A stretch of DNA of 64,000 nucleotides from Cristatella mucedo (lineage: Eukaryota; Bryozoa; Phylactolaemata; Cristatellidae): positions 2,110,001-2,174,000 of the forward strand of contig WPIO01000028.1 in NCBI GenBank assembly GCA_009760855.2, in the 5' to 3' direction. Every line of letters starts with the position of its first letter. Position 1 is the first letter of the stretch. This document shows positions 1-10,372 of this stretch, piece after piece. Position numbers and translations under genes: made by a program. Under the pieces are notes generated by a model. That model saw only the letters and a program-made list of their open reading frames with translations. It did not search any database and was not told where the DNA came from.

Positions 1-359
1 GCGTAGGAGCGTTTGTCTCGGTAGCTCTGTGGTGCAGTTCAATCGAACGGTAGCCAAAATTGTTGCAAGACCTTACTAGTACGATGCGGAAATGTATTTG
101 TAAGTACTCACACCCGCTGCATCATAATGTACTGCAGCCACAGCTTTTGCAATACGATAAATTCTTCGAAAACTATAATGCGTGAATCGCAATTACATAT
201 GCACGTTTGGCAGGCTCTTTTACGATCGACCAACGCTGGCTACTGAATGTTTAGTGAACTTTAGTACTCCGGGAGACCAGCCAATTTGTTTGCTTCAAGT
301 CAGCTCCGAACGCACCGGGTTGTCACGTTAAAGTTGCTTTTAAGTTGCCCTGAAATCTA

Positions 360-764
360 TTTTACGCCGCCTTGCTTTAGATGATGGTCAGTTGCTTTAG
401 CTGACCTAGCAGAAATGAAAGACTTGTGTGAGGGTCTAAAGAGATTGTATTGAATTTTGCAGATAGAGACCTCGTGAGTTCGCCCACGACTAGGTGAGGT
501 AGGCGGCTCACAGAAGTAGCTCCGTCGACTAAGGCGCTGCTACAGCCTACCAGCAGGCTGCTACCGCTCCAGTTTCCTTGGCTCCACCAGTTGCACAGTC
601 AGCAGCAGACGTCGCAGGGCTCCTTTGCAGATATTGATGTAGCAGCTTCAGCTGAATGCCAGAGCTTGTTCGTTTTTCGTTAGAAAACTCAGCCGTTGCT
701 CAAGGTGACTACGACTTATCCTTCGCCCCATTTTGCATTTGTTCAGCCCGCGTCCGCATTACCT
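360..764 (-). pseudogene. U1 coiled-coil gene, 3' remnant
   Basis: Aligns with the C-terminal Ala-rich part and 3' region of the unit gene (compare 4600-5045, 31000-31345, 40020-40400). The minus strand keeps the track that encodes the DCAT/A-rich segment in better copies, but it is interrupted and the AATAAA position (near 450) is mutated. A family-1 LINE has inserted at about 765, exactly where the coding part should continue upstream, so the heptad region and start are lost. I see no route to a functional product. Confidence 0.6.
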
Positions 765-1290
765 AATAATAACAATAATAATTCGCTTGATAAAGCGCCC
801 TCAGATAACTTAATCTCTCTCTAGGCGCTTTACATTTGCTGTAAAGTGAAATGAAATTGAATGGTAAGTGAAATCATGCTTGAAAAACAAACGAAATGAA
901 TAATATGGTTAGGGGTGACATGCACAGGGTCAGCATGCAAATGTGGTTAGTGGCAGCATGCACAGTGTCAGCACGCAAAAGCACATCAATGACGAATCAC
1001 AGGGACCCACTAAATGCTGTCCTAAATAGGTGTGTTTTAGGTTCCTTTTAAATGTTGTCAGGTCAGGGGATGTTCTGACGCAGGTCGGGAAGGAGTTCCA
1101 GGCTTTGGGAGCATATGAACTAAATGCACGGTCTCCAAAGGATTTAAGGTTCGTATGAGGTATTTCTAGACTGTTGGATTCCGAAAAGCGGGTGGTACGA
1201 TTCTTGGCCTGAGGGGGTAGTATATCTGACAGATGGGCTGGAGCCATAGAATGAAGGGACCTAAAAGTGAGCGACAAAACCTTGTTCCAA
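765..1290 (-). mobile_element. LINE family 1, 3' fragment
   Basis: On the minus strand this is the C-terminal reverse-transcriptase tail and 3' end of the L2/CR1-like family 1. The frame at 930-1310 reads SLTFRSLHSMAPAHLSDILP and later SFGDRAFSSYAPKAWNSFP, both characteristic of these LINE C-termini. The 3' end lies at the left and carries the AAAGCGCC/GGCGCTTT hairpin and an ATT-rich tail. Flanking sequence on both sides is unit sequence (attac... and ...gcatttattcatcatcc, compare 23560-23590), so the LINE inserted into the U1 gene. Confidence 0.8.
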
Positions 1291-1530
1291 CTATTGCATT
1301 TATTCATCATCCGACATTCACAAGCAGCAGTAAGATTTTCTGTCAGTTTCTCCGAGCATAAGATAGTTTTCTGTAATTTGAGCTGTGTTAAATTCCGATT
1401 TATTACTAGTGATATTAATTTAGTAAAATAACGTCATTTGTGCAGCCTTCTAAGCGAACTATATCTCCATCCAGGCATTTTACAACTCACTGCAAGAGTA
1501 TCAATTACAAAGGCTTAGTAAAAGAACAGT

Positions 1531-1735
1531 AATAATAATAAAAATAATACGTTTGTATAGCAACGTCAGAGAACCAAATCTCTTTCTAGGCATTTTACAT
1601 ATGCTGTGAAGGAAGCATAATACTTCCCATTCAATTGCATTTCCCTTTGCAGCAAATGTAAAGCTCCTAGAAAGAGATTGAGTTCTCTGAGGGCGCTTTA
1701 TCAATTGCAATATTATTTTTATTATTATTAAGGCG
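1531..1735. mobile_element. Inverted pair of LINE family-1 3' ends
   Basis: A minus-strand LINE 3' tail (1531-1610, ATT-rich tail outward) lies next to a plus-strand tail (1630-1735). The two arms contain the same block (cagagaac..aatctctttctaggc / its complement) and face each other 5' to 5', forming an imperfect inverted repeat with arms of about 80-90 bp. A shorter, diverged tail-like piece sits at about 1447-1500. Confidence 0.75.
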
Positions 1736-3304
1736 TCAAAATAAAGAGACAGAGAGAATTGGTGTGAAAGGGAGAGAGCCATAAGATGCATAGATGGATA
1801 GACACACAGATGCATATTGATGGACGGATAGATAGACAGGTGTAAGGAGAGAGAGATAGAGAGAGAGCCTCACAGAGAAAATAAGAGAGACAGATAAACA
1901 GAGAGTCAGATTTGCAGGTCAGGTAAGTATTAAGGTTGAGGGTTTCCAGTTTTACCTACAGACTTGGTTCTCTATTAATTATTATTAAACCAATCCTTTG
2001 GTCTTAACATTTCAAAGAGGTGACAGGAAATGCAAGTTTTGGCACTCTTGGGAATTTCTAATCTTTTGACTGTCGTGAAAATGCTTGCTGCCAACGCGTC
2101 TTCGTTACAGGGCATGGAATCAAATAAGTTACGCTTTACATTAATTCAATTATTTTAGTAAAATCATTCACGCATAAAGTAGTTGTAGTAATATAGAAAT
2201 ATGCATTGCATTTGGTTTAACCATAAAATATAGATACCGGCAAGCAGAAAATTTTAAACCTATTGTGTACTTACCTTAAGTGAAAGTGAATACTGATTCA
2301 GAATGGGCTAACCAATAGCTAGGAAGCTGTCGCCAATATAAGCCAAAATAGACGTGGGCTATAATGAAAGAAAAATAGCTTTAATCGAGAAAATATCTGA
2401 AGTAAATATGGGGATGTATAAAATTGACATCAATAACTACTGAACACGGTAGCTGATAGCTTTTGGACTGTGGGGCTATCTATCATCACCAATCGAGAAA
2501 AAATTGATTTAAAAGAAAAGCAATTTAGAGTCGCATCGCTAATCCTCAGGTGATGTATTATGTGCGGCAAGCCAGGGTCACAAACCAGATTTCTCTACTT
2601 TTTCTTTGCACAGATTCCGATTAACGGGAAAGAACTTCAGAATCACACATCAGTACGGCCAGCATTCAAACGAGAACGCAGACACCCAGCAGACCCACAT
2701 TTCAAAACTATTACCGAGGTTTTCATGATTTTTACTGGCATAAAATAGTATCGGCAAGTAAATGTTTGGTTTTAGTCATGCTGCCAAGCGAATATTGTCA
2801 GCATTGCAGTAGAGCCAACAAACCCGACAGCCGGCCTTGTAGTGCGACAGACATCCAGACTTTCATTTAGTTAATGCTATCTCACGTGTTCCTCTCCAGA
2901 ATTGGGGCCATAACCTTATGTTTCTTACAGTGGATCGCAGCGTGAATGGACAGACGCGTGCAGATACTTCTATGTCGTTCCTTTCTGCTGTTGCCGTTTA
3001 ATGTGATTGCATATCGAAGTACGTCACTTTTTTCGATTGCCATATGCTTTAAAAGCGATTATGTGATAAAGAATGGTAAGATCAAGCGAACAGCTAGGCA
3101 CTGGAATAGCTTTCGACAGGAATTTGCTCAAAGTGACAAGGCAACATTTTCTTGTTAATAGCTTCATAGACAAGACGGTGATAATTGCTTTAAAATGAGC
3201 TGTAACGTGGTCGCTTCTTGCACAATTTGTTTAAATCCAACTGTGCCAAGCCTATTTTAGTTCATCGCAGAATGCCACTTTGGACGACACCCTTTCCTGC
3301 AATC

Positions 3305-3474
3305 TGGTTGGCTCACTAGGGAAGGTGGTTGCTTTTCACGTCCTCGATCCCAAGGTTGTGGGTTCGAATCCTGCGGTCGGCGATCTGTTATCGCCACTGC
3401 AATTGGTGCTAATAGCCGTAAAGGCTCTTCTGTCGCTATCCAAAAAGAGGCTGTTAAATCAGCTAGCATTTTAT
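3305..3474 (+). mobile_element. SINE-2 (tRNA-derived) in U1
   Basis: A tRNA-like head with an A-box-like start near 3308-3328 and a canonical B box GGTTCGAATCC at 3361-3371. It is followed by a body that recurs at 62640-62730 (gccgtaaaggctcttctgtc, then aaaaagaggctgttaaatca). The left flank (tgcaatc) and right flank (cctttcaagttgctgttaat) match unoccupied sister units near 8195-8235 and 22015-22065, where the SINE is missing. The overlapping frames at 3257-3501 are SINE sequence, not genes. Confidence 0.8.
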
Positions 3475-4697
3475 ATTTCAAACCTTTCAAGTTGCTGTTA
3501 ATTTAACGTTTTCAGTTGTATGTTACGAGCAAAATTTTCATCCATTTTGACATCAGATTAAATCTCGTCCTGTTTTGGAATTCCCTAGCAACTAGTCAAA
3601 ATAAACTGGGACCAACATGCGGGTACATACTTTGAAGATGTGAGCAAATTTCTAGTTACTAAACGAGCCGAAAGAAGCTGAAGTTTCACTTTGCCTACGT
3701 GCTATGACGCTGCAGATTCACTTAAGCAGTCGTTTCGTGGTATTCGCTCGGTATTTGCTGAGAGCTGTAATTTTGTAGCTGGATTACGTTATTATTGCTC
3801 AGTATCAGTTTAAAAAGAAGCCGGTAAATTGAAAATACTTAAAATAAGCTTAGATGTCGAAGCCCTCTCGTGTAGGAGCGTTTGTCTCGGTAGCCCTGTG
3901 GTACAGGTCAATCGAACGGGAGCCCAAAATGCTGCTACATCTTACTTGCTCGACCCGGAAATGCATTTATCATGTGGTAATACCTGCAGCATCATGATGT
4001 AGTGCAGCCACAGCTTTTACAATACGTAAAGGCACGTCTCAACAATACATTATTTGAAAACCGTAATGCAACCGTGAATCACATTTATGTATGCACGTTT
4101 GACAGGCTCTTTTTGATTGGCCAAAGCTACTGAATCTTTAGTGATTTTGTGTCCTTGCGAAAGTATGGGTAAGGCATACGAAAGCGTAGAAATCGAAGCA
4201 TTAAGATCTGCAGGGCAATATAAATTGTTTCTGTTATACCCGTAGCCACTTTGCGAACACTGATATGACATTTCCTGCCGCTCGTAGCATTCGGATTTCT
4301 TAAAAGATACCGAGGAACACTATCAGGAGAGGATCAGCTGGAGCAGTAGCTGAGAAAGATAGAGGCGAGCTCCGAAAGGAAAGATGACGATATATGTACA
4401 CTGTGACTCGCATTCTCCAAGTCCATATTGCGAGGTGTGACTATTCATAGCTCTGCACCAGCACGTGAACTGTGGCAATTCACGACCTCGGTAAGACTCT
4501 TAGAGTCGACGGTAGTATGCAAGGAGATCTGGAATTTTTCTCTACTATTCGTCGGCTCCAAACGCACCTGTGATCACGTTAGAGTTGCTTTAACTTTGCC
4601 GTAAAGGGTAGGTCGAGCCGCTTTTCTTGAGATTATTGTCAGATGCTTTAGCTGATCTACTAGAAAAATAAAGACTCGTGTGACGGTCTCGAGAGAT

Positions 4698-4703
4698 TTT
4701 ATT
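4698..4703 (-). terminator. Poly(A) signal of U2 gene
   Basis: Plus-strand tttatt, that is AATAAA on the gene strand, about 85 nt past the Ala-rich segment's stop. The same hexamer is kept at the same place in the 23, 31, 33, 40 and 59.7 kb copies. Confidence 0.5.
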
Positions 4704-4786
4704 GGGTTTGGCGACTAAATACCTTCGAAAGTGAGCTTGTCCACAGCTGCCTGAGGTATACGGCTTGCAGAAGTAGCTTCGTCACC

Positions 4787-5020
4787 TTAGGCACTTCTAG
4801 AGCCTAACCTTGGGGCGGCTGCTGCCGCTATAGTTTCCTTGGCTGCTGCAGTTGCACAATCAGCAGCATAAGTCACAAGGCTCCTTGACCGAAGTTGGTG
4901 AGGTAGCTTCGGCTGATTGAGAGAGCGCGTGTGTTTTTCATTAGAAAACTTAGCCTTTGTGCCAAACGACCAATACCTTAGATTCGCCGTATACTGTATG
5001 TGTTCAGCAGGCATTGGCAT
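4787..5020 (-). pseudogene. U2 Ala-rich C-terminal part of the unit gene
   Basis: Open frame of 77 residues ending ...TAAAKETIAAAAAPRLGSRSA, stop TAA. Homologous segments end the gene in other units (31102-31305, 33496-33732, within 40041-40358). It lies just 3' of the heptad region on the same strand, out of register with it in this copy, so here it is probably untranslated relic of the original C-terminus. It is Ser/Lys-containing at the start (KAKFSNEKHTRSLNQP) and Ala-rich later. Confidence 0.4.
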
Positions 5021-5048
5021 TACTTGATTTAGCTTCTGCGTCTATTCA

Positions 5049-5300
5049 TTAAACTTCTCTTTTTTCCCTATCCAGCTTCAGAATATGTTCTGCCACCGTC
5101 TGCCGTTCTTCAGCCACCTTCTTCCTTTCTTCAGCCACGCTCAGCTTTTCTTTAATCAGCTCCAGAGTTGCGTCAACGAGCTTATTCCGTGCTTCAGCCA
5201 GCTCCAGATTTGCTTTAGCCAGCATTATCATATCGTCAAGTACCCTCTGCTTTTCCTCAGCCAGCGACAGCATTTCGTCAGTGAAGTTCTGCTCTGCCAT
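5049..5300 (-). CDS. U2 coiled-coil heptad protein
   Basis: Encodes 83 residues starting MAEQNFTDEMLSLAEEKQ, followed by back-to-back heptads of the form LA-x-A-x-L/K-x (LELAEARNK, LVDATLE, VAEERKK), rich in Glu, Lys and Ala. This predicts a soluble alpha-helical coiled coil with no signal peptide or membrane segment. The start is the first ATG of exon 2. The stop comes just after KLDREKREV because of a +1 slip; the sister frame would run into the 4787-5020 frame (Ala-rich, ADCATAAAKE). The acceptor upstream is mutated (AG to TG at 5352-5353), so correct splicing is doubtful. The TATA box is the best preserved of all copies. Family not recognised; function unknown. Confidence 0.5.
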   Translation of the reverse strand: MAEQNFTDEMLSLAEEKQRVLDDMIMLAKANLELAEARNKLVDATLELIKEKLSVAEERKKVAEERQTVAEHILKLDREKREV

Positions 5301-5898
5301 AGCGAGCGTCTACTTGCAGCCAGCCAATTAGGTGGAGCAACGTTTGCAGTCCAGCAAAGAGGTCTGTGAAAGAATTAATTTAGCATTAATTAGCGTTCGC
5401 TTGCTAGTGCTCTTCTGCTGAACAGTGTAAAGACGTTGCATGGTATGCCCTGCTCGTGTGTTCTGTCAAGCTGGATTACTACCTGCTGCACAAGCATGGC
5501 ACCGCATCAATGAATAAAGGAATGCCTCAGTTGAATAGGACATGCCCTTTTGCTTGAGTCAGCCGTGTGCGGCAACGCTGATATACACTGAGTGCGTGGA
5601 TACGGCTCCACCAAAATTCAATACGCAGAGTAGAGTGCAGGGCCAGGTCAAAGGCATGGCGAACTCAATCACTCACGTGTGTATGCTCACGAGGAGGAAA
5701 ACACACACACACACACAGATGCACATCAAAAGATGTGTTAAGACAGTATGCTTTCTCTGGGCCATGCAGAAAAGTCACAGAATTTTCTCAGCATTAGCGC
5801 GGCAGAATCATTGTAGCTGGCGGCGACTTGAAGGTATAGGTAACTTGCCTTTTCTCATCGACCATGCTACGTGCAAAGGCTAATTGCAGACCTCTTAC

Positions 5899-5995
5899 CT
5901 GCTGTTTATAGCAAAGAAAGTGCCTGAGACTGAGCGACAGTATTCAGCTATCGACTATTAGTAAGGAATCGTGTCCTTAGTTTGCTGTAGCCCCA
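5899..5995 (-). other. U2 non-coding exon 1
   Basis: Runs from about 30 nt past the TATA box to a consensus donor, CAG|GTAAGAGG, with GT at 5898-5897. It contains no ATG in this copy, so it is a 5' leader. The same donor context recurs at 9507, 24864, 32232 and 43648. The first exon base is inferred from TATA spacing, not seen. Confidence 0.5.
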
Positions 5996-6017
5996 GTGCC
6001 AGCAACGGCGGCGTTGC

Positions 6018-6041
6018 TATTTATAGACCCAAAGTCACATG
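6018..6041 (-). promoter_or_regulatory. U2 core promoter: TATA box and E-box-like site
   Basis: Gene strand reads TATAAATA (6025-6018). About 10 bp upstream lies CATGTG (6041-6036), which is CACGTG in five sister promoters apart from this one base. The spacing to the donor leaves an exon 1 of about 100 nt. This block is better conserved between units than its surroundings. Confidence 0.6.
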
Positions 6042-6337
6042 GCTATAGCATCCTGCCAAAATCCCCGACCGGTGTTCGCTAGATATAATTAACCAAGGCA
6101 AAAAAATTGAATTGCATTTAAGCATTCAGATATTCTACTGATATCTTGAGAATTACATTGCGGCTTCCGGTTGATCAATGAAAAGTGTAAGTAAGGAAAC
6201 GTGGCTGTCCGAGGTGCTCTTATTCTGAAGGCGCCCTTAAGCCGCATTAATTTGCACGCGACTGTTTCTTTTTCTTCGTAGACTGAGCATTTAGCAGCAT
6301 GGGGTAGTCTAGCACGTACAGATTTAAATATATATAT

Positions 6338-6477
6338 AATTCATGTATATAGCGCCCCAAGAAAACTAATCTCTATTCAGGCGCTTTACATATGCCTCGG
6401 GGCTCAAGCCCACGACCTCAGTCAGACCTTGGTCGGGGCGAGCACCTTAAACGCTAGACCAAACCAGCTCGGCTGCC
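6338..6477 (-). mobile_element. SINE-1 (tRNA-derived) in U2
   Basis: Minus-strand copy. At the right are the tRNA-like A box region (ggtttggtctagcg, then aaggtgct) and B-box-like gggcttgagcccc; at the left is the tail agcgcctgaatagagatta...ggggcgctat. It splits the unit sequence ...cagatttaaat | ctgccgagac..., which is uninterrupted at about 9997-10020, 32735-32755 and 44145-44165, a clear paralogous empty site. Confidence 0.85.
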
Positions 6478-8702
6478 GAGACGCTGCAGGGGAACAATTT
6501 CGACTAAACCGGCCATGGCACCATGATCTCAGCGCGCGTAAAGCGTTTGCTTTCTTTTGCAGCAAATAGGATGCTCGATAGTTGAACTAACCTTCTAATT
6601 TTAAGGAACATGGGTTGGATTAAATAGTAAACCAACGTACCATTAGAAAGGGTCGAAATAAAGCGACAGCGACCGATCGGGCGTGAGGGGAAGAGAGCCA
6701 TAGCAACATAGAGGTGGATCGACACACAGACACGTTAAGATAGACGGATATATAGACAGACGGAAAGATAGAGAGAGAGAGAGAGAATTCGAGAGAAAAA
6801 AAAGAGAGATTAGAAAAACTGAGAGTGAGCGTCGCCGGTCAACTAAGCGTTAAGGTTTAGCGTTTCCAGTTTTACCTGCACAGTTGGTTCTCTATTAATT
6901 ATTAAAGCGATCTTTTGCTCTTAACATGTTAATAAGACTATAGCCATGCAAATTGAAGGGCTCTTGGAAATTTTGAATCTTTTGACTGACGTGAAAATGC
7001 GTGCCACCATCTCGTCTTTGTTTTATGACAAGGCCTTAAATAAGTTACGCTTTACATGAGTTTACTCCTTTTAGTAAATTTATCGACACCTAAAAATTAT
7101 TTGTATTAACATGGATATGTGCACTGCATTAGGGCGAACCTTAAAATATAGGCACCGGCAAGATGCAAATGTTAAACCTAACGTGTGCTTTCCTTAGAAA
7201 GTGGACGTGAATGCTTCAGTGGACGTGAATGCTGATTCGCAAGGGAGATGGCCAACAGTAAGCAAGACATCGATAATATAAGCCGGGACTAGACACGAAT
7301 TCTTTTAAAGGAAAAATCAATTTCATCGATGAAAGATCAAACGTTAATAAGGGGATGCATCGAATAACGACGTCAATGGTAAGTGGACAAAGTAGCTTAT
7401 AGCTTTGGATTGCATGCTTGTCTATCAGTGCCAATGGAGAATAGAACCGATTTAAAAGTAAAACCAGTTAGTGTTGCATTGCTAATGCTCAGGTGATGTA
7501 TCATGCTCAGCAAGTGAGGGTGAAAACTGGCTTTCTACTTTTTCTTAGCACAGATTGTGCTTAATTGGAAAGAACAGCAGAATCAAACGTCACTACGGTG
7601 GGCTTCCTAGCGCGAAAACTAGAAACCAAGGGAACCCACTTTGTCAAGCTATTTCCGAGTTTTCTGTGATTTGCATTAGGGTAAGCTAGTATCACCAATC
7701 ACATTCTTTGTTCAAGTCTTGTCGCAAAGCGAATATTGTCAGCATTGCGGTAGAGTCAACGAACCCGGCTGCCTGCTTGTAGCTCGACAGACATCATGAC
7801 CTTATGTATCTTGCAGTGGATAGAAGTATGAATGAACGGACGCGTCCAGATGCTTCTATGCCGTCTCCTTTCCGCTGTTGCCCTCTAATATGATTGCAGA
7901 TCGCAGTAGGTCACTTCCTTGGATTGCCTCGGGATGTAAAAGTATTTACGTGATGAACAATGATTATATCAAGCCAACAGCAGGGGATTGGAATTGTTTT
8001 CTATACGAATTTCTTTAAACCAACAAGGCAAGCGCTTCTTGTTGATAACTTCAGATAGATAAGACAGGCATACTTGGTTTTAAATTACCTGTAACGTGGT
8101 CGCCCAATGCACACTGTATTTAAAGCCAACTGTGCCAAGCCTAGATTATTTCGTAGCAAAATGCCACGTTAGGGGACACTATTAACTGCAATCCACTTAT
8201 TGCCATTCATTTAATCTTTACAGGATGCTTTTCGTTTAATGCTTACAGCTCCATGTTAAGAGGGCAAGTGATATCCATTTTGACGTAAAATAAGCCGCGT
8301 ACAGTATTTGTATTCCATTGCAACTAGTCATGCTATACTAGGACCAACGTGCGGCCAAGTACTTTCAAGCTGCGTGCCAATCTCGATGCACGAAACGGGC
8401 CGTAAGAAGCTCAAACTTCACATTCTCTCTACTTATGCACTTTGAGGCTTCGCATTGACTTACACGATCGTTTGAAGGTTTTCGCGTCTTCTTTGCGGCA
8501 ACCTCTTACTTTGCAGCTGCGTTATATTTTTCTTGATTAGTACCAGTTTAGAAGGGAGCCAAAAAATTAAAAATACTTGAAATAACCTTAGAAGTCAGTG
8601 CCCACTGGCTTAGGATCGTTTGAGTCGGTAGCTCTCTGATACAGGTCAATCAACCACGAGCCGAAAATGTTGCAAGATCTTAATTGCTCGCTTTTTATTC
8701 AT

Positions 8703-8897
8703 TTATGCAATTACCTTCTGCTTTTCTTCAGTCATCTTCCTCCGTCCTTCAGCGAGCTCCAGCTTTGCGTCAGCGAGCTTCATCCTTGCTTCAGCCAGCT
8801 CCATCTTTACGTCAGCCAGCATGCACATATCGTCATGCAGCTTCTGCTTTTCCTCAGCCAGCGCCAGCATTTCGTCAGTGAGGTACAGCTTTGCCAT
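8703..8897 (-). CDS. U3 coiled-coil heptad protein, truncated
   Basis: Encodes 64 residues from the first ATG of exon 2: MAKLYLTDEMLALAEEKQ, then heptads LADVKME, LAEARMK, LADAKLE, and an early end (KMTEEKQKVIA) because the unit is deleted downstream. The exon 2 acceptor (TTGTAG at 8954-8949) is intact, as is the donor at 9507. The first 200 bp of exon 2 are almost identical to the 31 kb copy. The Ala-rich C-terminus and poly(A) signal are gone, so this is probably a non-functional member unless a new 3' end is used. Confidence 0.45.
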   Translation of the reverse strand: MAKLYLTDEMLALAEEKQKLHDDMCMLADVKMELAEARMKLADAKLELAEGRRKMTEEKQKVIA

Positions 8898-9290
8898 AGC
8901 CAGCGTCTGCTTGCAGCCTGCCAATTAGGTAGAGCGACGTTCGCAGTCCTACAAGGACGTCTGTGAAAGAAGACTTACTTTAGCGTGAATTACAGCTCGC
9001 TCGCAAGTGCTCTTCTGCTGAGCAGCGTTAGGGAGTTGTATGGCGTGCCCTGCTCATGTGTTCTGCCAAGCTGGATTACTACCTGCTCCACAAGCATGGG
9101 GCCACATCAGTAGGAATGCCTCAGTAGAACAGGATGTGCCCTTGTGCTCGCGTCCGCCATGCACCCAGCAACACTGATATACACTGAGTGCGTGGATACG
9201 GTTCAACCAAAATTCGATACGTACGTAGAGTGCAGGGCCAGGTCAAAGACATTGCGAACTCAAACACTCACCGTGTACGCTCACGAGGAG

Positions 9291-9293
<3 letters not shown>

Positions 9294-9322
<29 letters not shown>
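9294..9322. repeat. Intronic CA microsatellite (U3)
   Basis: Run of about 14 CA dinucleotides in the intron. Shorter or interrupted CA runs occupy the same place at about 5700, 23825, 32020 and 43440. Confidence 0.9.
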
Positions 9323-9323
<1 letters not shown>

Positions 9324-9507
9324 TGCACATCAAAAGAAGTGTTAAGACAGTATGCTTTCTCTAGGCAGTGCCATGCAGAAAAGTCCCAGAGCTTCCTCGG
9401 CATAACCAGACCATAACCATCGTCATGGGCAGGAACTTGATGGAATAGCTAACCCGCCGTTTCTCGTCGACCAAGCTACGTGAAAAGGTTAATTGCAGAC
9501 CTCTTAC

Positions 9508-9643
9508 CTGCTTAAAGCACAGAAAGTGCTCGAGACTGAGCGACAGTGTTCAGCTATTGACTATTAGCAAGGAATGGCACCCTTAGTTGTAGCACCAGTG
9601 CCAGCAACGTTGGCTGTGCCATTTAGGGACATCAAGTCACGTG
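9508..9643 (-). promoter_or_regulatory. U3 exon 1 and decayed promoter
   Basis: CACGTG E-box at 9638-9643; the TATA position reads CTAAATGG (about 9619-9626), a degraded TATA. The donor CAG|GTAAGAGG is intact (GT at 9507-9506), giving a 559-bp intron to the acceptor at 8949. Confidence 0.5.
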
Positions 9644-10307
9644 GCTATGGCATCATTCGAAAATTACCGCCTGGTGTTGGCTAGACATGATTCATCAAGG
9701 CAAATAACCTAACTCTCATTTAGCATTCAGATGTTTGACTGATACTTCAAGAATGACATTGCGGCTTGCGGTTGATCAATGAAAATGCAAATAAGGAAAC
9801 AAGTCAGTCCGAGGTGCTCTCATCCTGCTGGTGCCCTTTAGCCATATTAATTTGCATGCGAATGTTTCTTTCCATGCGTCTAAGTATTAAAATAGCCGGT
9901 CGGCTTCACTGTATTTGTTATGTAGCTGCAGTAGCCACAAATGAGTTTTTTCTTTGTAAACTGTGAGCATTTAACAGCCTGGGGTAGTCTAGCATGTACA
10001 GATTTAAATCTGCCGAGACTCTGCAGCAGAACAATTTCGACTATACTAGCCAAGGCATCATGATCTCAGTACGTGTACAGCGTGCATTTTCCTTTTCAGA
10101 AACTAGGATGCTCGATAGTCGGTCATTTTCTCATTTTACGAAAAGCGTGTTGGATTTAATAGTAAACCGACATTTTGAAAGGAAGGGCCGAAATAAACGG
10201 ACAGTGACAGATCGGGCGTGAGAGAAAGAGAGCCATAGAGATATAGAAATGGATAGACATACAGAGACATATATATGTAGACAGCTACCTAGCCAGATTT
10301 AAAGAGA

Positions 10308-10334
10308 TGGAGAGAGAGAAAGGGAGAGAAGGAG

Positions 10335-10370
<36 letters not shown>

Positions 10371-10372
10371 AG
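10308..10372. repeat. GA microsatellite (U3)
   Basis: Interrupted GA-rich tract, at the same unit position as those near 1840, 6765, 25640, 34490 and 44465. Confidence 0.9.

Larger units (their letters stand above)
1..3870. repeat. Array unit U1 (degenerate)
   Basis: First copy of the head-to-tail unit. It opens with the anchor gcgtttgtctcggtag, which recurs near 3875, 22440, 30180 and, with changes, near 8615, 32905 and 39340. It keeps the 3' part of the coiled-coil gene (about 360-764), then a reversed LINE end (about 765-1290). About 1290-1440 holds nothing recognisable, then come an inverted pair of LINE ends and, from about 1735, the second half of the unit: GA-rich tract near 1840-1910 and a tail that aligns with 6850-8600. 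The stretch 1920-3270 has no gene I can support; its short frames (2560-2748, 2946-3158) are not open in sister units. Confidence 0.7.
3870..8609. repeat. Array unit U2 (near complete, about 4.74 kb)
   Basis: Reference copy of the unit. Order on the plus strand: anchor (3871), a 700-bp gene-free stretch with nothing recognisable, gene 3' end (about 4600-4800), coiled-coil exon (to 5351), intron with a CA run near 5700, exon 1 and promoter (5900-6045), a conserved upstream block (6080-6335), SINE-1 insertion (6338-6477), GA microsatellite (about 6760-6830), and a long gene-free tail (6830-8600) that aligns with 1920-3860, 10390-11700, 21250-22430, 29315-30170 and 38470-39325. I see no conserved frame in that tail on either strand. 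Confidence 0.8.

Noticed and set aside
3280-3501. tRNA gene
   Set aside because: A and B boxes are present but no complete cloverleaf ending can be made, and the head continues into a body shared with 62640-62730; a SINE.
5085-5369. Plus-strand ORFs opposite the heptad exons (also at 8667, 31145-31727, 33586, 60000)
   Set aside because: Mirror frames of the minus-strand heptad repeats; the plus strand lacks promoter, donor/acceptor pattern and consistent start.
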